The notes: generated by a model not told the origin, from the sequence alone. A stretch of DNA of 64,000 bases from Bradyrhizobium sp. CB82 (GCF_029714405.1 NZ_CP121650.1:8065001-8129000), one strand, 5' to 3'; counted from the first letter of the stretch, positions 1 to 10,426 are shown. Made by a program: numbers and translations.

Positions 1-420
1 GCTCCTAGATAAGCCCTCCATGCCAGCGCACGATCGAGGATATGACGGTCTACAGCTTGTCTCCTACGATGTTGACAGGAGAAGCGATTGGTCGGCCGTT
101 GGGCTGCGAATACGCACGTCTGACGCGCCGATGCTTGACGACGCCCATCGCTCCATTATCGAGCCCCCTTCCGCCCACGCGGCATCGATGATTGCTGGCA
201 TCGTCTAGGAAGGACAACCCGATTACTGACGCCCGTCAACTACCGAAACTAGTAGGTGGCTCGGATGGCGGACGTATGCCAATGAGTTCCGGTTAATAGA
301 GAAGTAAGTTAGCTGTCCCTGTTTCGGACATGAACAATCGAGCGCGATGCGCAGCTGCCAATCACAGGCGGCCACGTTCGCGTTGATGCGACGCTCAAAT
401 ATCCAATCGAGAGAGCGACG
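1..420. other. Leader region, no convincing gene
   Basis: No gene is supported upstream of the aldo/keto reductase. A 62-codon plus-strand frame at 20-208 has no recognisable motif, no ribosome binding site and looks like chance. The stretch may be the decayed end of a gene lying outside the window. Confidence 0.4.
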
Positions 421-1227
421 ATGTATGTTGTCAATGCGAACGGCGCTTGTATTCCCGGCATCGGGATTGGCACTTGGAAGCTGCAGGGGCGCAGCTGCGC
501 GCGCATTGTCGAGCAAGCACTCGAAATCGGGTATCGCCATATCGACACCGCCCAGTCCTATGAGAACGAGTCCGAAGTCGGCGAAGCCCTGCATGCTTCC
601 GGCGTAAAGCGCGAAGAGGTGTTCCTGACTACCAAGGTCAACAGCATCTATTTCGCACCGGGCGATTTGGAACGCTCGGCCGAAGAGAGCTTAGTGCGAC
701 TGCGGCAACCCTACGTGGATCTGTTGCTATTGCATCGCCCCAACCCTTCCATCCCGCTCGCGGAGACGCTTGGTGCGCTCGCCCATGCCAAGCGGCGCGG
801 ACTGACCCGGCATATCGGGATATCCAATTTTAATGTCGGCTTGGTCGAAGAGGCGGTCAAAATTTGTCCCGAGCCGCTAGTCTGCAATCAGGTGGAATAT
901 CACCCTTATCTCGATCAGCCGAAGTTGAAGGCTGCCTGCAACCGAGCAGGCCTCGCGGTCGTGGCCTACAGCCCAATTGCCATGGGCAAGATCAATAGTG
1001 ACGAAACGTTACTGCAGATCGGGCGCTTGTATCGCAAGACTCCCGCTCAGATCGCCCTGCGCTGGTTAGTGCAACAGGGCGCCGTTGTGATCCCGCGGAC
1101 CTCCCGTTCCGAACGGCTGTCGGAGAACATCAATATTTTGGATTTCCAGCTCACCGACGCCGAAATGGACCGGATCTATCAACTGGGTAGCCCTGAGGGT
1201 CGCATCCACCGGGGGTCGTTCGTCTGA
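421..1227 (+). CDS. Aldo/keto reductase
   Basis: A 268-residue NADPH-dependent aldo/keto reductase, a cytosolic TIM-barrel enzyme reducing aldehydes or ketones. The usual catalytic tetrad is visible: Asp42 and Tyr47 in HIDTAQSYENE, Lys72 in TTKV and His105 in LLLHRP. The later GISNF motif and the RTSRSERL segment that binds the cofactor phosphate are also present. The length matches the short bacterial 2,5-diketo-gluconate-reductase-like members. The ATG follows GAGAGCGACG, a weak ribosome binding site. It stands alone, with an intron fragment downstream, so its substrate cannot be read from context. Confidence 0.9.
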   Translation: MYVVNANGACIPGIGIGTWKLQGRSCARIVEQALEIGYRHIDTAQSYENESEVGEALHASGVKREEVFLTTKVNSIYFAPGDLERSAEESLVRLRQPYVDLLLLHRPNPSIPLAETLGALAHAKRRGLTRHIGISNFNVGLVEEAVKICPEPLVCNQVEYHPYLDQPKLKAACNRAGLAVVAYSPIAMGKINSDETLLQIGRLYRKTPAQIALRWLVQQGAVVIPRTSRSERLSENINILDFQLTDAEMDRIYQLGSPEGRIHRGSFV

Positions 1228-1484
1228 AACTGAATTCATCGCGATTAGCCAGCTTCCAATCGGTCCGATGCGGAATCAACGACGGACTGCTATCCGGCAG
1301 AACGATGTAGAGCTAGTGGTTGGTGCGACGCTTGATGGTGCCCGATCACTCCCAACACACGACCTTCGAATGCGCGACGCTTGTGCGTGATCACCACCGA
1401 AACCGAAAATATTATGGCGTTAGGCAGTATGTGGCCGCTTCCTTCGACAGCATCGACCGGGACCGTTGCTCAAGCTGTCGTAAA

Positions 1485-1713
1485 CATACTGATCCTAGGT
1501 GTTGCACCATATTGGGCGCTGGTTGAAGGCGCTGGCGATGCGGCACGACGGCGTTCTCGGGCAGTGGAAAGGGGGCATGCCACAAGGAGGGCTATCAGCC
1601 CCCTCTCCGGGCGACCTATTCCTGCACTACGCATTCGATCCCCTCATGCAGCTACGAAGAAACATCCAACGTTGCTTGACGGCCAGCGCTCTGAAAACGA
1701 GGAAAGCCATCTA
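1485..1713 (+). pseudogene. Group II intron reverse-transcriptase fragment
   Basis: This stretch encodes a recognisable internal piece of a group II intron maturase/reverse transcriptase: GRWLKA, then GGMPQGGLSAP (family form G-TPQGG--SP), then DLFLHYAFD. The catalytic YADD, the maturase domain and both ends are missing, and the reading becomes unrelated after about position 1650. It is a dead relic between the aldo/keto reductase and the transketolase genes. The rest of 1228-1808 shows nothing else. Confidence 0.65.
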
Positions 1714-1808
1714 ACGCGAACGTCGATTGCGAGCATTAGCATGTCAAATAGCGTAGGTGCGACGGCAAACCAAAGATCGCAACGATAGCCGACTGAAGAG
1801 GAGCCGAC

Positions 1809-2642
1809 ATGAACCAAGGCGCAACTGTCGATCAGCAATCAGCGAGAGCAGCCGACCTTGATAACCGATCGAAGGCGATACGTCGGAGAATACTGGAGGT
1901 GCTCGCCGCGAGACAAGTTGCCGGGCATGTCGGTCCGTCATTCTCGATAGTTGAGATTCTTCTTGTGCTGTACGACGAATTTGTCCGACTTCCACAAGAT
2001 CCGGCGGAAATGGATGACCGCGACCGCTTCATTCTTAGCAAAGGGCACGGCTGCCTCGCACTCTACGCCGTGCTTGAGGACAAGGGTCTAATATCACCGC
2101 AGAAACTCAATCAGTTTTGTTCGGTTGGCTGCGAACTTGGCCTTCTTCCGGAGAAAAATGTCCCGTACGGCATCGAGGCCACCACAGGGGCGCTGGGTCA
2201 TGGGCTGCCGATAGCCGTCGGTATGGCGCTAGCGGCGCGAATAACCGAGAGACCCTTTCACGTCTATGTTCTGGTCGGCGATGGAGAGCTAAATGAGGGT
2301 GCAAACTGGGAGGCGGCGTTCCATGCCGTGAAGCACCGACTGTCCAACCTTACCGTATTGGTTGATCGAAACGGCCAACAGTGCAATGGGCCAGCAGAGA
2401 ACGTCCTGCCCATGCCATTCATGCCGGCACTGTGGCGTGAAATTGGTTTTGACGTTCGTCATGTCCCGGGGCACGACCGTCGCGCTATTCGGGAGGCACT
2501 GCGGTTTCCATTGTCTGCTCAGGGTCCAAGAGTAGTCATCTGTGAGACGGTAAAAGGAAAAGGACTGGGAGAGTTCGAAGGAAGTGGCGAATGGCATTAT
2601 AGACGAGTACCGTCGATCAGCGCAGTCCCGTCTCTATTGTGA
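1809..2642 (+). CDS. Transketolase, N-terminal (thiamine-binding) subunit
   Basis: A 277-residue thiamine-diphosphate half of a split transketolase. The family motifs appear in order: HVGPSFSIVEIL, the SKGHG motif, TGALGHGLPIAVGMA, and the cofactor and Mg2+ motif GDGELNEG with its downstream Asn. It needs the partner encoded 34 bp downstream to make an active enzyme moving two-carbon units between sugars. The ATG follows AGGAG. Split transketolases outside the main pentose pathway are often part of secondary-metabolite or unusual sugar pathways. Codon use is visibly less GC-rich than asnB further on, which suggests separate arrival. Confidence 0.9.
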   Translation: MNQGATVDQQSARAADLDNRSKAIRRRILEVLAARQVAGHVGPSFSIVEILLVLYDEFVRLPQDPAEMDDRDRFILSKGHGCLALYAVLEDKGLISPQKLNQFCSVGCELGLLPEKNVPYGIEATTGALGHGLPIAVGMALAARITERPFHVYVLVGDGELNEGANWEAAFHAVKHRLSNLTVLVDRNGQQCNGPAENVLPMPFMPALWREIGFDVRHVPGHDRRAIREALRFPLSAQGPRVVICETVKGKGLGEFEGSGEWHYRRVPSISAVPSLL

Positions 2643-2676
2643 ATGCCGTTTTTCTGGTCGACTTGAGAGGTAGATC

Positions 2677-3588
2677 ATGCGTGGGACATACCGCAAAACG
2701 CTCCAGCAATTGGCGACAAGCGATATGCGGATTGTGGCGGTTGGGTGCGATCTAACCTACAATAGCATGAGCGAATTCAGGGCCGCTTTTCCGAATCGTT
2801 CTTTCATGGAGGGTATCGCAGAGCAATATGTGGTTGGTATGGCGGCTGGACTTGCAGGAGGCGGCTTGATTCCCTACGTCGAGCTTGTTGCGGCGTTCGG
2901 TACGAGAAGAGCGTTCGAGCAGCTCTTCGTCGACATCGGTCTGCAGCGACTTCCGGTGCGAATCATCGGAACTGGAGGGGGCTTAAGCTGTACTGAGTTT
3001 GGTCCGACCCACACGGCCCTTGATGATATCGCTCTCTTACGCCAAGTTCCGAATATGGCAATACTCGCACCACGATCCAATCGCGAGTTACGGCATCTGC
3101 TATCATCCACGATCGAGTGGGATGGGCCACTATATATTCGTCTAGGTGGCGACACGGCTGATAGTGACCGAGGCCCATTGGGAGAGTTAGGGCGTGCATG
3201 TCGGCTGCGAGATGGCAAAGGAGCTTTGATTGCATCGACCGGAATTGCGAGTTCGACCATATTCGACATCGAGGAAATGTTGACTGAAGGTGGACTTGAT
3301 CCAGAGGTGCTTCACTTTCCGACGCTCAGTCCATTTGATTCCGAGGCTCTTTGCGAGGCCGCCAGACGGGCCGCCTGTGTCGTCGTTGTCGAGGAGCATA
3401 ATCGGGACGGCGGACTAGGGAGTATAGTTCTCGAGACTCTGGCCGATGCGAGGATCTTACGGTTCACGACCAGGATCGGTACCAGGATTGACCCGAAGTT
3501 GAACTACGGCACTTATCATGAGGCCACCGCCAACTTTGGCCTTCGTGGGCCGGCTCTAGCTGACGCAATCTTGGCCGCTTGCAGTTAG
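2677..3588 (+). CDS. Transketolase, C-terminal (pyrimidine-binding) subunit
   Basis: A 303-residue partner of the upstream subunit. It shows the Glu-containing activator motif FMEGIAEQ, which contacts the thiamine pyrimidine ring, the GPTHTALDDIALLR segment and a C-terminal transketolase domain with VVVEEHNRDGGLGS. GAGGTAGATC before the ATG gives a fair ribosome binding site, and the 34-bp gap to the first subunit implies one transcript. The next intact gene is asnB 1.4 kb on, so any functional link to it is inference. Confidence 0.9.
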   Translation: MRGTYRKTLQQLATSDMRIVAVGCDLTYNSMSEFRAAFPNRSFMEGIAEQYVVGMAAGLAGGGLIPYVELVAAFGTRRAFEQLFVDIGLQRLPVRIIGTGGGLSCTEFGPTHTALDDIALLRQVPNMAILAPRSNRELRHLLSSTIEWDGPLYIRLGGDTADSDRGPLGELGRACRLRDGKGALIASTGIASSTIFDIEEMLTEGGLDPEVLHFPTLSPFDSEALCEAARRAACVVVVEEHNRDGGLGSIVLETLADARILRFTTRIGTRIDPKLNYGTYHEATANFGLRGPALADAILAACS

Positions 3589-5001
3589 GTCGCCGCCGCG
3601 CGCTAAGATTCATGGTATGCTGATCGCGTCCTATTGATGAGTAACCGTCACACTCCCGCTGCGCAGCAATAGGAGTTCTAGCAAAGTTAATTGGTTCGGC
3701 GTCCACATGTGAACTACGTTGATTGCGCGCTATGACACGTTACATTGTAAGCCGCCGCGGTGCAGGCAAATGACCAAACGTAAAAGACGGCTACGGCTCT
3801 GTCCGGTCAGGTAAAACGCTTCCGAGAAGCTTCGGATCGTGGAGATCTGGCGCCTACGGCTAGTGTTGTCGAGGTTGCTCGGCGACATAATATTCGTTGC
3901 AATCGGTTCCCTCTATCTGTCCACTAATCGGTGCAGCATCCTGGTCCCGAAGGCTTCAAGAAACCCTCGCTCATAAGATTTTTCGGATTCCTTGTGTGGC
4001 GCCGGACGCCGTTCCCGGTCCCCGTCGATTTGCCCTTCATTCTATAAGATTCTCGTGACTAGCGCCGACCGACGCGTCGCCGATACCGATGCGTCGGGAC
4101 GCACTGTCCCAGGAGATTTCAGGCTTGACCGAGATGCTCATCCCTTATCGGGTAAAATCCAAAGTTAGAGAACTTGCTGTTCTCGCCCCGCCATAGAAGG
4201 GCTCAGCAGGTTTGGTTAGCGACGGATACGCCGCCTGCGCGCGAAGCCTTGAGCGGCGAAAGCAGAAGCCTCAAAATCGAGGTCAATTTTTTAACGTCGA
4301 TTGGAAAGCCGGGCACGGCACGCATAAACCGCGACTGCTACTTCCCTCGTCGATGGGTGCGCCCCTCTATCCCTGCAGCAGAGGTCAGTTCGTCTCGATT
4401 AAAATGCAATCAACGTCAAGGGGACTTGGTCGTTTGGAGCGAGCGGTCGCAACGAACCGATGATGAATGGCTCCAGTTGATCGCGCTCTTTCCAGTCCAG
4501 AACGCTCCGAGCTTTGCCGAATCAAAGCAAGTCGGCGCGACAATCACCGCCAGACTTACCGGACAGCGCGCGGAAATAATGCCCCTTGCACCCGGCGGTA
4601 CATCGGCCATTGGACTTGCGCGCGTGGTCGAGTCGCTCAGGATTTTATTTGTAGTTCGCAAAATGAACGAAGCAAAACGCCTTCGCTGCTTCAACGATAG
4701 CGCCATGAACGCGGCATGACGATCCGTTGGAGTTGGTACTCCTATTTGACACCGGTTGGATCGCCAACCAAGTGCGGCATCGCGCGCTAGCATTCGAACG
4801 GCACGATTGGCGCGACTACCAAAATAGGTTGGTGCGAATGGCGTAGTGTCGCGCTAGGCCACAGCATGTAGGAACAAGCCGTCACGATTCATCGAAATTA
4901 CTCGAGTTGAACCGAAGAGGCGGCATGAGGTCTCACCCATTCGCGCGGGGCAATCTTCCGTCGAGCCCAAGTTGCGCATAGTTACATAGGCAAAGCGGGA
5001 T
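3589..5001. other. Gene-poor region with a possible IS66-type orfA remnant
   Basis: About 1.4 kb without an intact gene. At roughly 3795-3920 the plus strand reads like the helix-turn-helix part of an IS66-type OrfA (EASDRGDLAPTASVVEVARR, then HNI), but it lacks a start and soon degrades. A 181-codon frame at 4174-4719 has no recognisable domain or clear ribosome binding site and is not claimed as a gene. The rest looks like decayed DNA. Confidence 0.3.
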
Positions 5002-6843
5002 ATGTGCGGCATCTGTGGATGGGTTAATTTCGATCGTGACCTAGGAGCTCCCGACGCGCGACGGGAGCTTGCCGACATGACGGCCTCGATGGCTCGCCGT
5101 GGTCCCGACGACGAGGGCACGTGGATAGACGGCATCGTAGCGCTCGGACACAGGCGCCTGGCAATCATCGACGTCGATGGCGGTGGCCAGCCGATAACGC
5201 TCCAGGAGGACGGCCGAACAGCGTTGGTTCTGGTTTATACTGGGGAGACTTACAATTACCGCGAGCTGCGCCAACGGCTCGCCGCCGTGGGCCATCGATT
5301 TGACACGAGCAGTGACACCGAAGTGGTGCTGCACGCCCACCGCGAATGGGGTCGCCGCGACCCCCGCGCCGCCGTGAACGAACTCAACGGAATGTTCGCC
5401 TACGCACTTTGGGACACCGCCAACCGCGAACTGCTTCTCGTGCGAGACCGGCTCGGCGTCAAGCCGCTTTACTACTATCCCACTAAGCACGGAGTGTTGT
5501 TCGGCTCCGAGCCGAAGGCGATTCTCGCCAATGGTCTTGCGGAACGGGCCATGGATGCCGACGGGCTTCGTCGCACGCTATGCTCGCTTGCTGATCCCGG
5601 CAACACCGTATTCTGCGGCATGCGTGAGGTACGGCCCGGCCACATCGCCCGAGTGACCCGCGACGGCATCCAGCAGATAGCCTATTGGCAGCTCACCGAC
5701 AGCGGGCACACTGACGACGTGCCTACTACCGTTCGTCGCGTCCGCGAGCTGCTCGAGGACACGATCCAGCGGCAGCTCATCGCCGATGTGCCGCTGTGCA
5801 CGCTGTTGTCGGGAGGGCTTGACTCTTCCGCACTAACGGCACTGGCCGCGCGTTTCAGCGACAAACGAGTCCGGTCCTTCGCCCTCGACTTCGTCGACTA
5901 TACCAACAATTTCATCCCGGGCCCGATGTGCGGCACACCCGACGGGCCGTATGTACAGGAGGTCGCGAAGTTTGTCGGTACAGACCACACGGACATCACT
6001 CTGTCTGTGGACGAACTCATGGACCAGAGCGTGCGGGCCGCCACCCTCCGAGCCCGCGACCTGCCGTTGACCAGCGGCGACATCGATAGCTCGCAATATC
6101 TGCTGTTTCGTGCAATCCGGCAACACTCGACGGTTGCCCTGTCCGGGGAGTCGGCCGACGAGATTTTCGGCGGTTACCCGGAGTTCCACGATCCCGCACA
6201 CGTTCAGGCCGACACGTTTCCTTGGTACGGCAGCAGGGCGTACGTCAACAATACTAGCCGGCAGTACCTAGACCCCGGTCTCCTCAAGAAGCTCGACCTC
6301 CCCGGGTACCTCGACGGGCAATACCGCATGGCACTTGCGGAAGTCCCCCGCTTGACCGGACCGGCCTCGGCCGATCCGCACGAACGCCGCATGCGCGAGG
6401 TCTGCTACCTTTATCTCACGCGCCACCTGCCATGGCTGCTCGACCGCAAGGACCGGATGAGCATGGCGTCGGGTCTCGAGGTTCGGGTCCCATACTGCGA
6501 CCACCGCGTGGTTGAATACGTGTTCGGCACCCCATGGGCTCACAAGACTTTCGATGGGCGCGAAAAGAGTCTGCTGCGGGCCGCCACCGCAGACCTGTTG
6601 CCGGAGTCGGTGGTGCAGCGAGTCAAAAGCGCGTATCCGACCATCCAGGATCCGACCTACGACCGAAAATTATCCACCCGGTTCGCTACGCTGCTGAACG
6701 ACCGCAATGCGGCAGTGACACCGCTGCTGTCGGTCGAAAGCTCCCGCGCGCTACTCAACGCTAGCAAGAACGTCAGGGGGGTGGAGCGTATCCTGGCCCT
6801 CCAGGATTTCCTGACCAACTACAATGTGAGCCTTAGGATCTGA
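5002..6843 (+). CDS. asnB: Asparagine synthetase (glutamine-hydrolysing)
   Basis: A 613-residue AsnB-type amidotransferase. The N-terminal glutaminase domain begins Met-Cys-Gly-Ile-Cys-Gly, with Cys2 as nucleophile after Met removal, and has the RGPDDEG motif. The synthetase domain has the pyrophosphate loop LLSGGLDSSA near residue 270, ALSGESADEIFGGY, and the DRKDRMSMASGLEVRVPYCD segment. Such enzymes make asparagine from aspartate, but many homologues in biosynthetic clusters amidate other acids. No strong ribosome binding site precedes the ATG; the N-terminal Cys requirement fixes the start. It is much more GC-rich than the transketolase genes. The Lrp-type regulator downstream is transcribed towards it. 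Confidence 0.93.
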   Translation: MCGICGWVNFDRDLGAPDARRELADMTASMARRGPDDEGTWIDGIVALGHRRLAIIDVDGGGQPITLQEDGRTALVLVYTGETYNYRELRQRLAAVGHRFDTSSDTEVVLHAHREWGRRDPRAAVNELNGMFAYALWDTANRELLLVRDRLGVKPLYYYPTKHGVLFGSEPKAILANGLAERAMDADGLRRTLCSLADPGNTVFCGMREVRPGHIARVTRDGIQQIAYWQLTDSGHTDDVPTTVRRVRELLEDTIQRQLIADVPLCTLLSGGLDSSALTALAARFSDKRVRSFALDFVDYTNNFIPGPMCGTPDGPYVQEVAKFVGTDHTDITLSVDELMDQSVRAATLRARDLPLTSGDIDSSQYLLFRAIRQHSTVALSGESADEIFGGYPEFHDPAHVQADTFPWYGSRAYVNNTSRQYLDPGLLKKLDLPGYLDGQYRMALAEVPRLTGPASADPHERRMREVCYLYLTRHLPWLLDRKDRMSMASGLEVRVPYCDHRVVEYVFGTPWAHKTFDGREKSLLRAATADLLPESVVQRVKSAYPTIQDPTYDRKLSTRFATLLNDRNAAVTPLLSVESSRALLNASKNVRGVERILALQDFLTNYNVSLRI

Positions 6844-7098
6844 GGGAACGCGCGCCTTTACAAAGACGCGATGACGTAAATTCTCCAGATCGCAAGTCTC
6901 CGCATTTCTGTTAATTGCGAAGTATCGTCAAGCACTGTTTCTCGTCTCCGGTGTGGCACGGTAGCAATCTCCGTCAGAGCTGATCGGATTGCGGAGACGG
7001 AATGATCGCGGGTGACGAGGATCGTCAAGCGGGACTTGCAACATCGGCCGTTGCTAATCGGTTGTTTGCGCACGCGCAGTGATGCACAATGACCCCCA

Positions 7099-7590
7099 TC
7101 AAAGATTACTTAGGCTATCGCAGGCAGGAGTCTCAACTGGAACAGCAAAGCCGGCTTTGACCCGATCCAATACGACCATCGTCTTAAAGCATTTGATGTC
7201 CGGATTCTTATAGAAGAAGCGTCTAGTAAACTGCTCATAATCCTCCATGGTACGTGCGGTAACGTACAAGATAAAGTCAGCATCGCCAGTGACGTAGAAT
7301 CCGTTGACGACTTCAGCCGAAGATTTGATGTCCTTCTTGAACCGGTCAATGATATCCGAGCGCTCCCGCTCCATTGTCACCAACACAAGCATTTGGATTG
7401 GTCTTCCAACAGCCCTCGGCGAAACGATCGAGACATCGGCTTCGATGAAGCCGTCCGAACGGAGCCTCTTGAGTCGCCGCTGGCATGCTGTGGCAGAAAG
7501 CCCCGCCAGTTCACTCATCACATCGGAAGTTAGCCGGTTGTTCTTTTGCACGATCTCGAGGATTCGCGCGTCTACCCGATCGTATCGCAT
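7099..7590 (-). CDS. Lrp/AsnC-family transcriptional regulator
   Basis: A 163-residue Lrp/AsnC protein. It has an N-terminal winged helix-turn-helix (DARILEIVQKNNRL then SATACQRRLKRL) and a C-terminal ligand-sensing RAM domain including VNGFYVTGDADFIL. The start at 7590 is chosen because MRYDRVDARIL matches the family N-terminus and a GGAG lies just upstream; an in-frame start exists 51 bp earlier. These proteins bind amino acids and commonly control neighbouring amino-acid genes, so control of asnB, with which it is convergent, is plausible but unproven. Confidence 0.88.
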   Translation of the reverse strand: MRYDRVDARILEIVQKNNRLTSDVMSELAGLSATACQRRLKRLRSDGFIEADVSIVSPRAVGRPIQMLVLVTMERERSDIIDRFKKDIKSSAEVVNGFYVTGDADFILYVTARTMEDYEQFTRRFFYKNPDIKCFKTMVVLDRVKAGFAVPVETPACDSLSNL

Positions 7591-8104
7591 AGTCGGCTCC
7601 AGCCTTGAGGTGAACTTCACCGCCACTGCATCGGCTTGCACGGCGGCGGTCGGTCACGGGTAGCAGATAAGTCCAGCGCCCTCACTCTGCCCGGCGCGAA
7701 ACCTGGCCGTGACGGTAGAGGTGACAAATCATCGTCCGCGTTGTCTCGATAGTCGGACGCGGCTTGAGGGAGACAGACGCGCTTACAATTCGACGCCCAC
7801 TGAAAGCATAAATCCGCAGGTACGCACGTGGGGACTGCAGCCCGGCAGCGCAGCCCTTCAACGAACTGGTCGAACTGGAGCATGTTGATCTAGCTCTCCC
7901 GATTTCGACAATGAACCCCTGAAGCCGAATGCCGACCAATTTTCGTAGGCTGGCAATCGACCGTCGTCCGACCCAGACAGCTTGAACCACAGCAATGGAA
8001 AGCGGCAGCCACCATCAGGTAACCTACTCGATGTAGTGGGCGGTCGCCCCAATTCCGCGCGGCCTCCTAATCCGGTGGAGCACAGCGAATAGCAGCGAGA
8101 CAGG
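7591..8104. other. Intergenic region, nothing recognised
   Basis: The region between the Lrp-type regulator and the end of the amidase gene. Minus-strand frames run through it, but none has family motifs or a plausible start signal. The part next to 7590 should hold the regulator's promoter. Confidence 0.35.
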
Positions 8105-9535
8105 CTACGCATGGTGCGGCGGCATCTTGGACTTCCAGGGGCGCGCTTGCTCGAGCTGCCCAGCAAGCCGCAGCAGAGTAGCCTCGTCGCCAAAACGGCC
8201 CGAGAACATCATCCCCATTGGTAGCCCTGACTTGTGCCAAGCGAGCGGCATAGACATAGATGGCTGGCCGGACATATTGAATACGAGCGGCATTGGCCAT
8301 ACGCGCCGACGTGCTGCCTGGATATGTGAGAGATCAGCGCTCATTGAATCAAGCTCTCCAATGCGGATCGGTGAATCACAAAGCGTGGGACACAAGAACA
8401 CTTCACACGTCGTAAAGAACTCGATAAGGCACCGGCAAATTTCAAAAACGGACTGCTCAGCGGTGACGTAATCGATCGCGGTTCCTGTCTGGGCATTGTG
8501 CGCGCGTAGGAGCGTTAGAACCTCCAAGTCGCTTTCGGTCATCGGGCGACCAAGTCGCCCCTCGGCCGCGCGCACCGCGGAGGCCACCAAGTTTGCTCCG
8601 TTTATGACTTCTCCCACTTCGATCGGATCGAAAGTTAGAGTAGGCGCTCGTTCCTCAACATCATGACCGAGCCGCTCCAACAGCGAGGCCACCTCTCGAA
8701 CTGCATTCGTAATCTCGGGGTCGAGGTCGTCTCCATAAGGGGATTTGCTTGAAAAGGCGATGCGCAAGCGGCCGGGATTTCTACCTACTTCATTCAAAAA
8801 CGCTCCTTCCGCAGGAGGCGCGTAATAGGGGCTCGTAAGCTCCGGCCCAGACAATGCGTCAAGCATGGCAGCGCTGTCGCGCACACTCACACTGATGACG
8901 TGTGGACAATCAACTAGGCTGGTCCACCCTAGTCCCTTATTCGGACCGATCGGCGTGCGTGCTCTGGTAGGTTTAAGCCCGAATAGCCCGCACACAGAGG
9001 CCGGTATTCGCGTAGACCCGCCGCTGTCACTCGCGTGCGCCACGGGCACGATGCGCGCAGCGACTGCCGCAGCAGCCCCACCCGAGGAGCCGCCGGCGGA
9101 ATACGCTAGATTCCATGGATTGCGCGTTGGGCCGTGCAAACGGGACTCGGTGGTGCCCAGTGCGCCGAATTCTGGAACCGCCGTCTTTCCAAAGATTGTG
9201 ACGCCAGTCTTCAGCAGGCGTTCGACGATTGTGCTGTTATGGTCCGCGACGTAGTCCCTATAGGCGCTCGATCCATATGTGGTTCGCGTTCCCGCCAGCG
9301 TCGTGATGTCCTTAAGCAAAAAAGGAGCGCCAGTAAAGGGACCTTCTGGTAGTCCGCCTGAGATCTGCCTCTTGGCAAAGTCATAGTGCTTGATAACTAC
9401 GGCATTGATTTCCGGATCAACTTTCTCAGTTCTGCTTATCGCCTCATCAAGCAATTCTTCTGGTGTCACGTCCTTCCGGCGAACGAGATCTGCCAGACCC
9501 AGGCCGTCGTAGTTCGAGTACTCTTCGATGATCAC
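8105..9535 (-). CDS. Amidase (amidase-signature family)
   Basis: A 476-residue amidase-signature hydrolase that releases ammonia from a carboxamide. The catalytic triad can be read: Lys in PFLLKD, the cis-Ser in SAGGSSGGAAAAVA, and the nucleophile Ser in DSGGSTRIP. The GTG at 9535 is chosen because GGAGG lies five bases upstream; an earlier GTG at 9547 is in frame. It is the last gene of a minus-strand run starting near 16.7 kb. Substrate specificity in this family cannot be read from sequence; context suggests it processes a compound imported by the ABC transporter. Confidence 0.9.
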   Translation of the reverse strand: MIIEEYSNYDGLGLADLVRRKDVTPEELLDEAISRTEKVDPEINAVVIKHYDFAKRQISGGLPEGPFTGAPFLLKDITTLAGTRTTYGSSAYRDYVADHNSTIVERLLKTGVTIFGKTAVPEFGALGTTESRLHGPTRNPWNLAYSAGGSSGGAAAAVAARIVPVAHASDSGGSTRIPASVCGLFGLKPTRARTPIGPNKGLGWTSLVDCPHVISVSVRDSAAMLDALSGPELTSPYYAPPAEGAFLNEVGRNPGRLRIAFSSKSPYGDDLDPEITNAVREVASLLERLGHDVEERAPTLTFDPIEVGEVINGANLVASAVRAAEGRLGRPMTESDLEVLTLLRAHNAQTGTAIDYVTAEQSVFEICRCLIEFFTTCEVFLCPTLCDSPIRIGELDSMSADLSHIQAARRRVWPMPLVFNMSGQPSMSMPLAWHKSGLPMGMMFSGRFGDEATLLRLAGQLEQARPWKSKMPPHHA

Positions 9536-9628
9536 GAGACCCTCCACATATCGGCTACCAAGAACGGCTCTGAAGCTTTCTTGGCCTTACCTATAGTCGG
9601 GTGAAGCCTTCCCCCGGCGGAAGCCAAG

Positions 9629-10426
9629 TTAGGGTTTGCACAGATATCCGCCATCAACGGCAAGGACCTGACCGGTGATATACTTCGCTTCGTCCGAAAC
9701 CAAGAACAGAGCAGCATTTGCGACATCCCAAGCTTCTCCCATACGCTTCATCGGGGCGCGTTCATTTCGAAGCTGGCGCATTTCTTCGCGATCGCCGCCA
9801 TAAAACTCTTTGTGCCTCTCGACCATGGGCGTATCCATGAGCCCCGGCATGATTGCATTAACGCGAATGCCTTTATCCGCGTAATCGAGTGCCATCGCTT
9901 TGGTAAGCGTATTCACTCCGGCCTTGGAAACGCAGTATAGGAACAATCCTGGCGAGAGCCTCTCCGCCGACACTGACGAGATATTCAGAATCGCGCCACT
10001 GCCACACTCCAACATTGATGGTAGGACAGCGCTAGACGTAATGAACATGCTCTTGAGGTTGACGTTGATGACGCGATCCCATTCATCATCGTCAGTGTTG
10101 AGCACACCGCCGAATGTTTTAGGCTCGACGCCAACGTTGTTGTGAAGAATGTCTATCTTCCCATATTGCTGCAGACACTTTCGGACCATGGCCTCACAAT
10201 CCGATCGCTGGCTGACATTGGCCTGAAACGCAAAGCAGGTGCCGCCTTCCTGCTCGATCATCTGGCGGGTCTGCCCTGCAGCCTCCGGATTAAGGTCAAC
10301 AAGCATCACAGAGGCGCCCTCGCGGGCATAAACAACCGCAGACGCCTTTCCATTCCCGAGACCGTCGACGCCGGTTGATCCGGCTCCGGCGACGATCGCG
10401 ACCTTGCCCTTTAGACGTTTCTGCAT
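9629..10426 (-). CDS. Short-chain dehydrogenase/reductase
   Basis: A 265-residue classical SDR oxidoreductase. The nucleotide-binding motif is the less common GAGSTGVDGLGNGKA rather than plain TGxxxGIG. NNVG, a catalytic Ser in NISSVS and the YCVSK active site (YxxxK) follow, with the usual C-terminal TGQVLAVDGG. GGGGTGAAGT precedes the ATG. It sits between the amidase and a second SDR gene in a catabolic operon, so it probably oxidises or reduces a hydroxyl/keto intermediate of the imported substrate. Confidence 0.9.
   Translation of the reverse strand: MQKRLKGKVAIVAGAGSTGVDGLGNGKASAVVYAREGASVMLVDLNPEAAGQTRQMIEQEGGTCFAFQANVSQRSDCEAMVRKCLQQYGKIDILHNNVGVEPKTFGGVLNTDDDEWDRVINVNLKSMFITSSAVLPSMLECGSGAILNISSVSAERLSPGLFLYCVSKAGVNTLTKAMALDYADKGIRVNAIMPGLMDTPMVERHKEFYGGDREEMRQLRNERAPMKRMGEAWDVANAALFLVSDEAKYITGQVLAVDGGYLCKP

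Noticed and set aside
4174..4719. A 181-codon plus-strand frame as a possible gene
   Set aside because: No ribosome binding site, no recognisable domain, and it lies in a stretch of decayed DNA.
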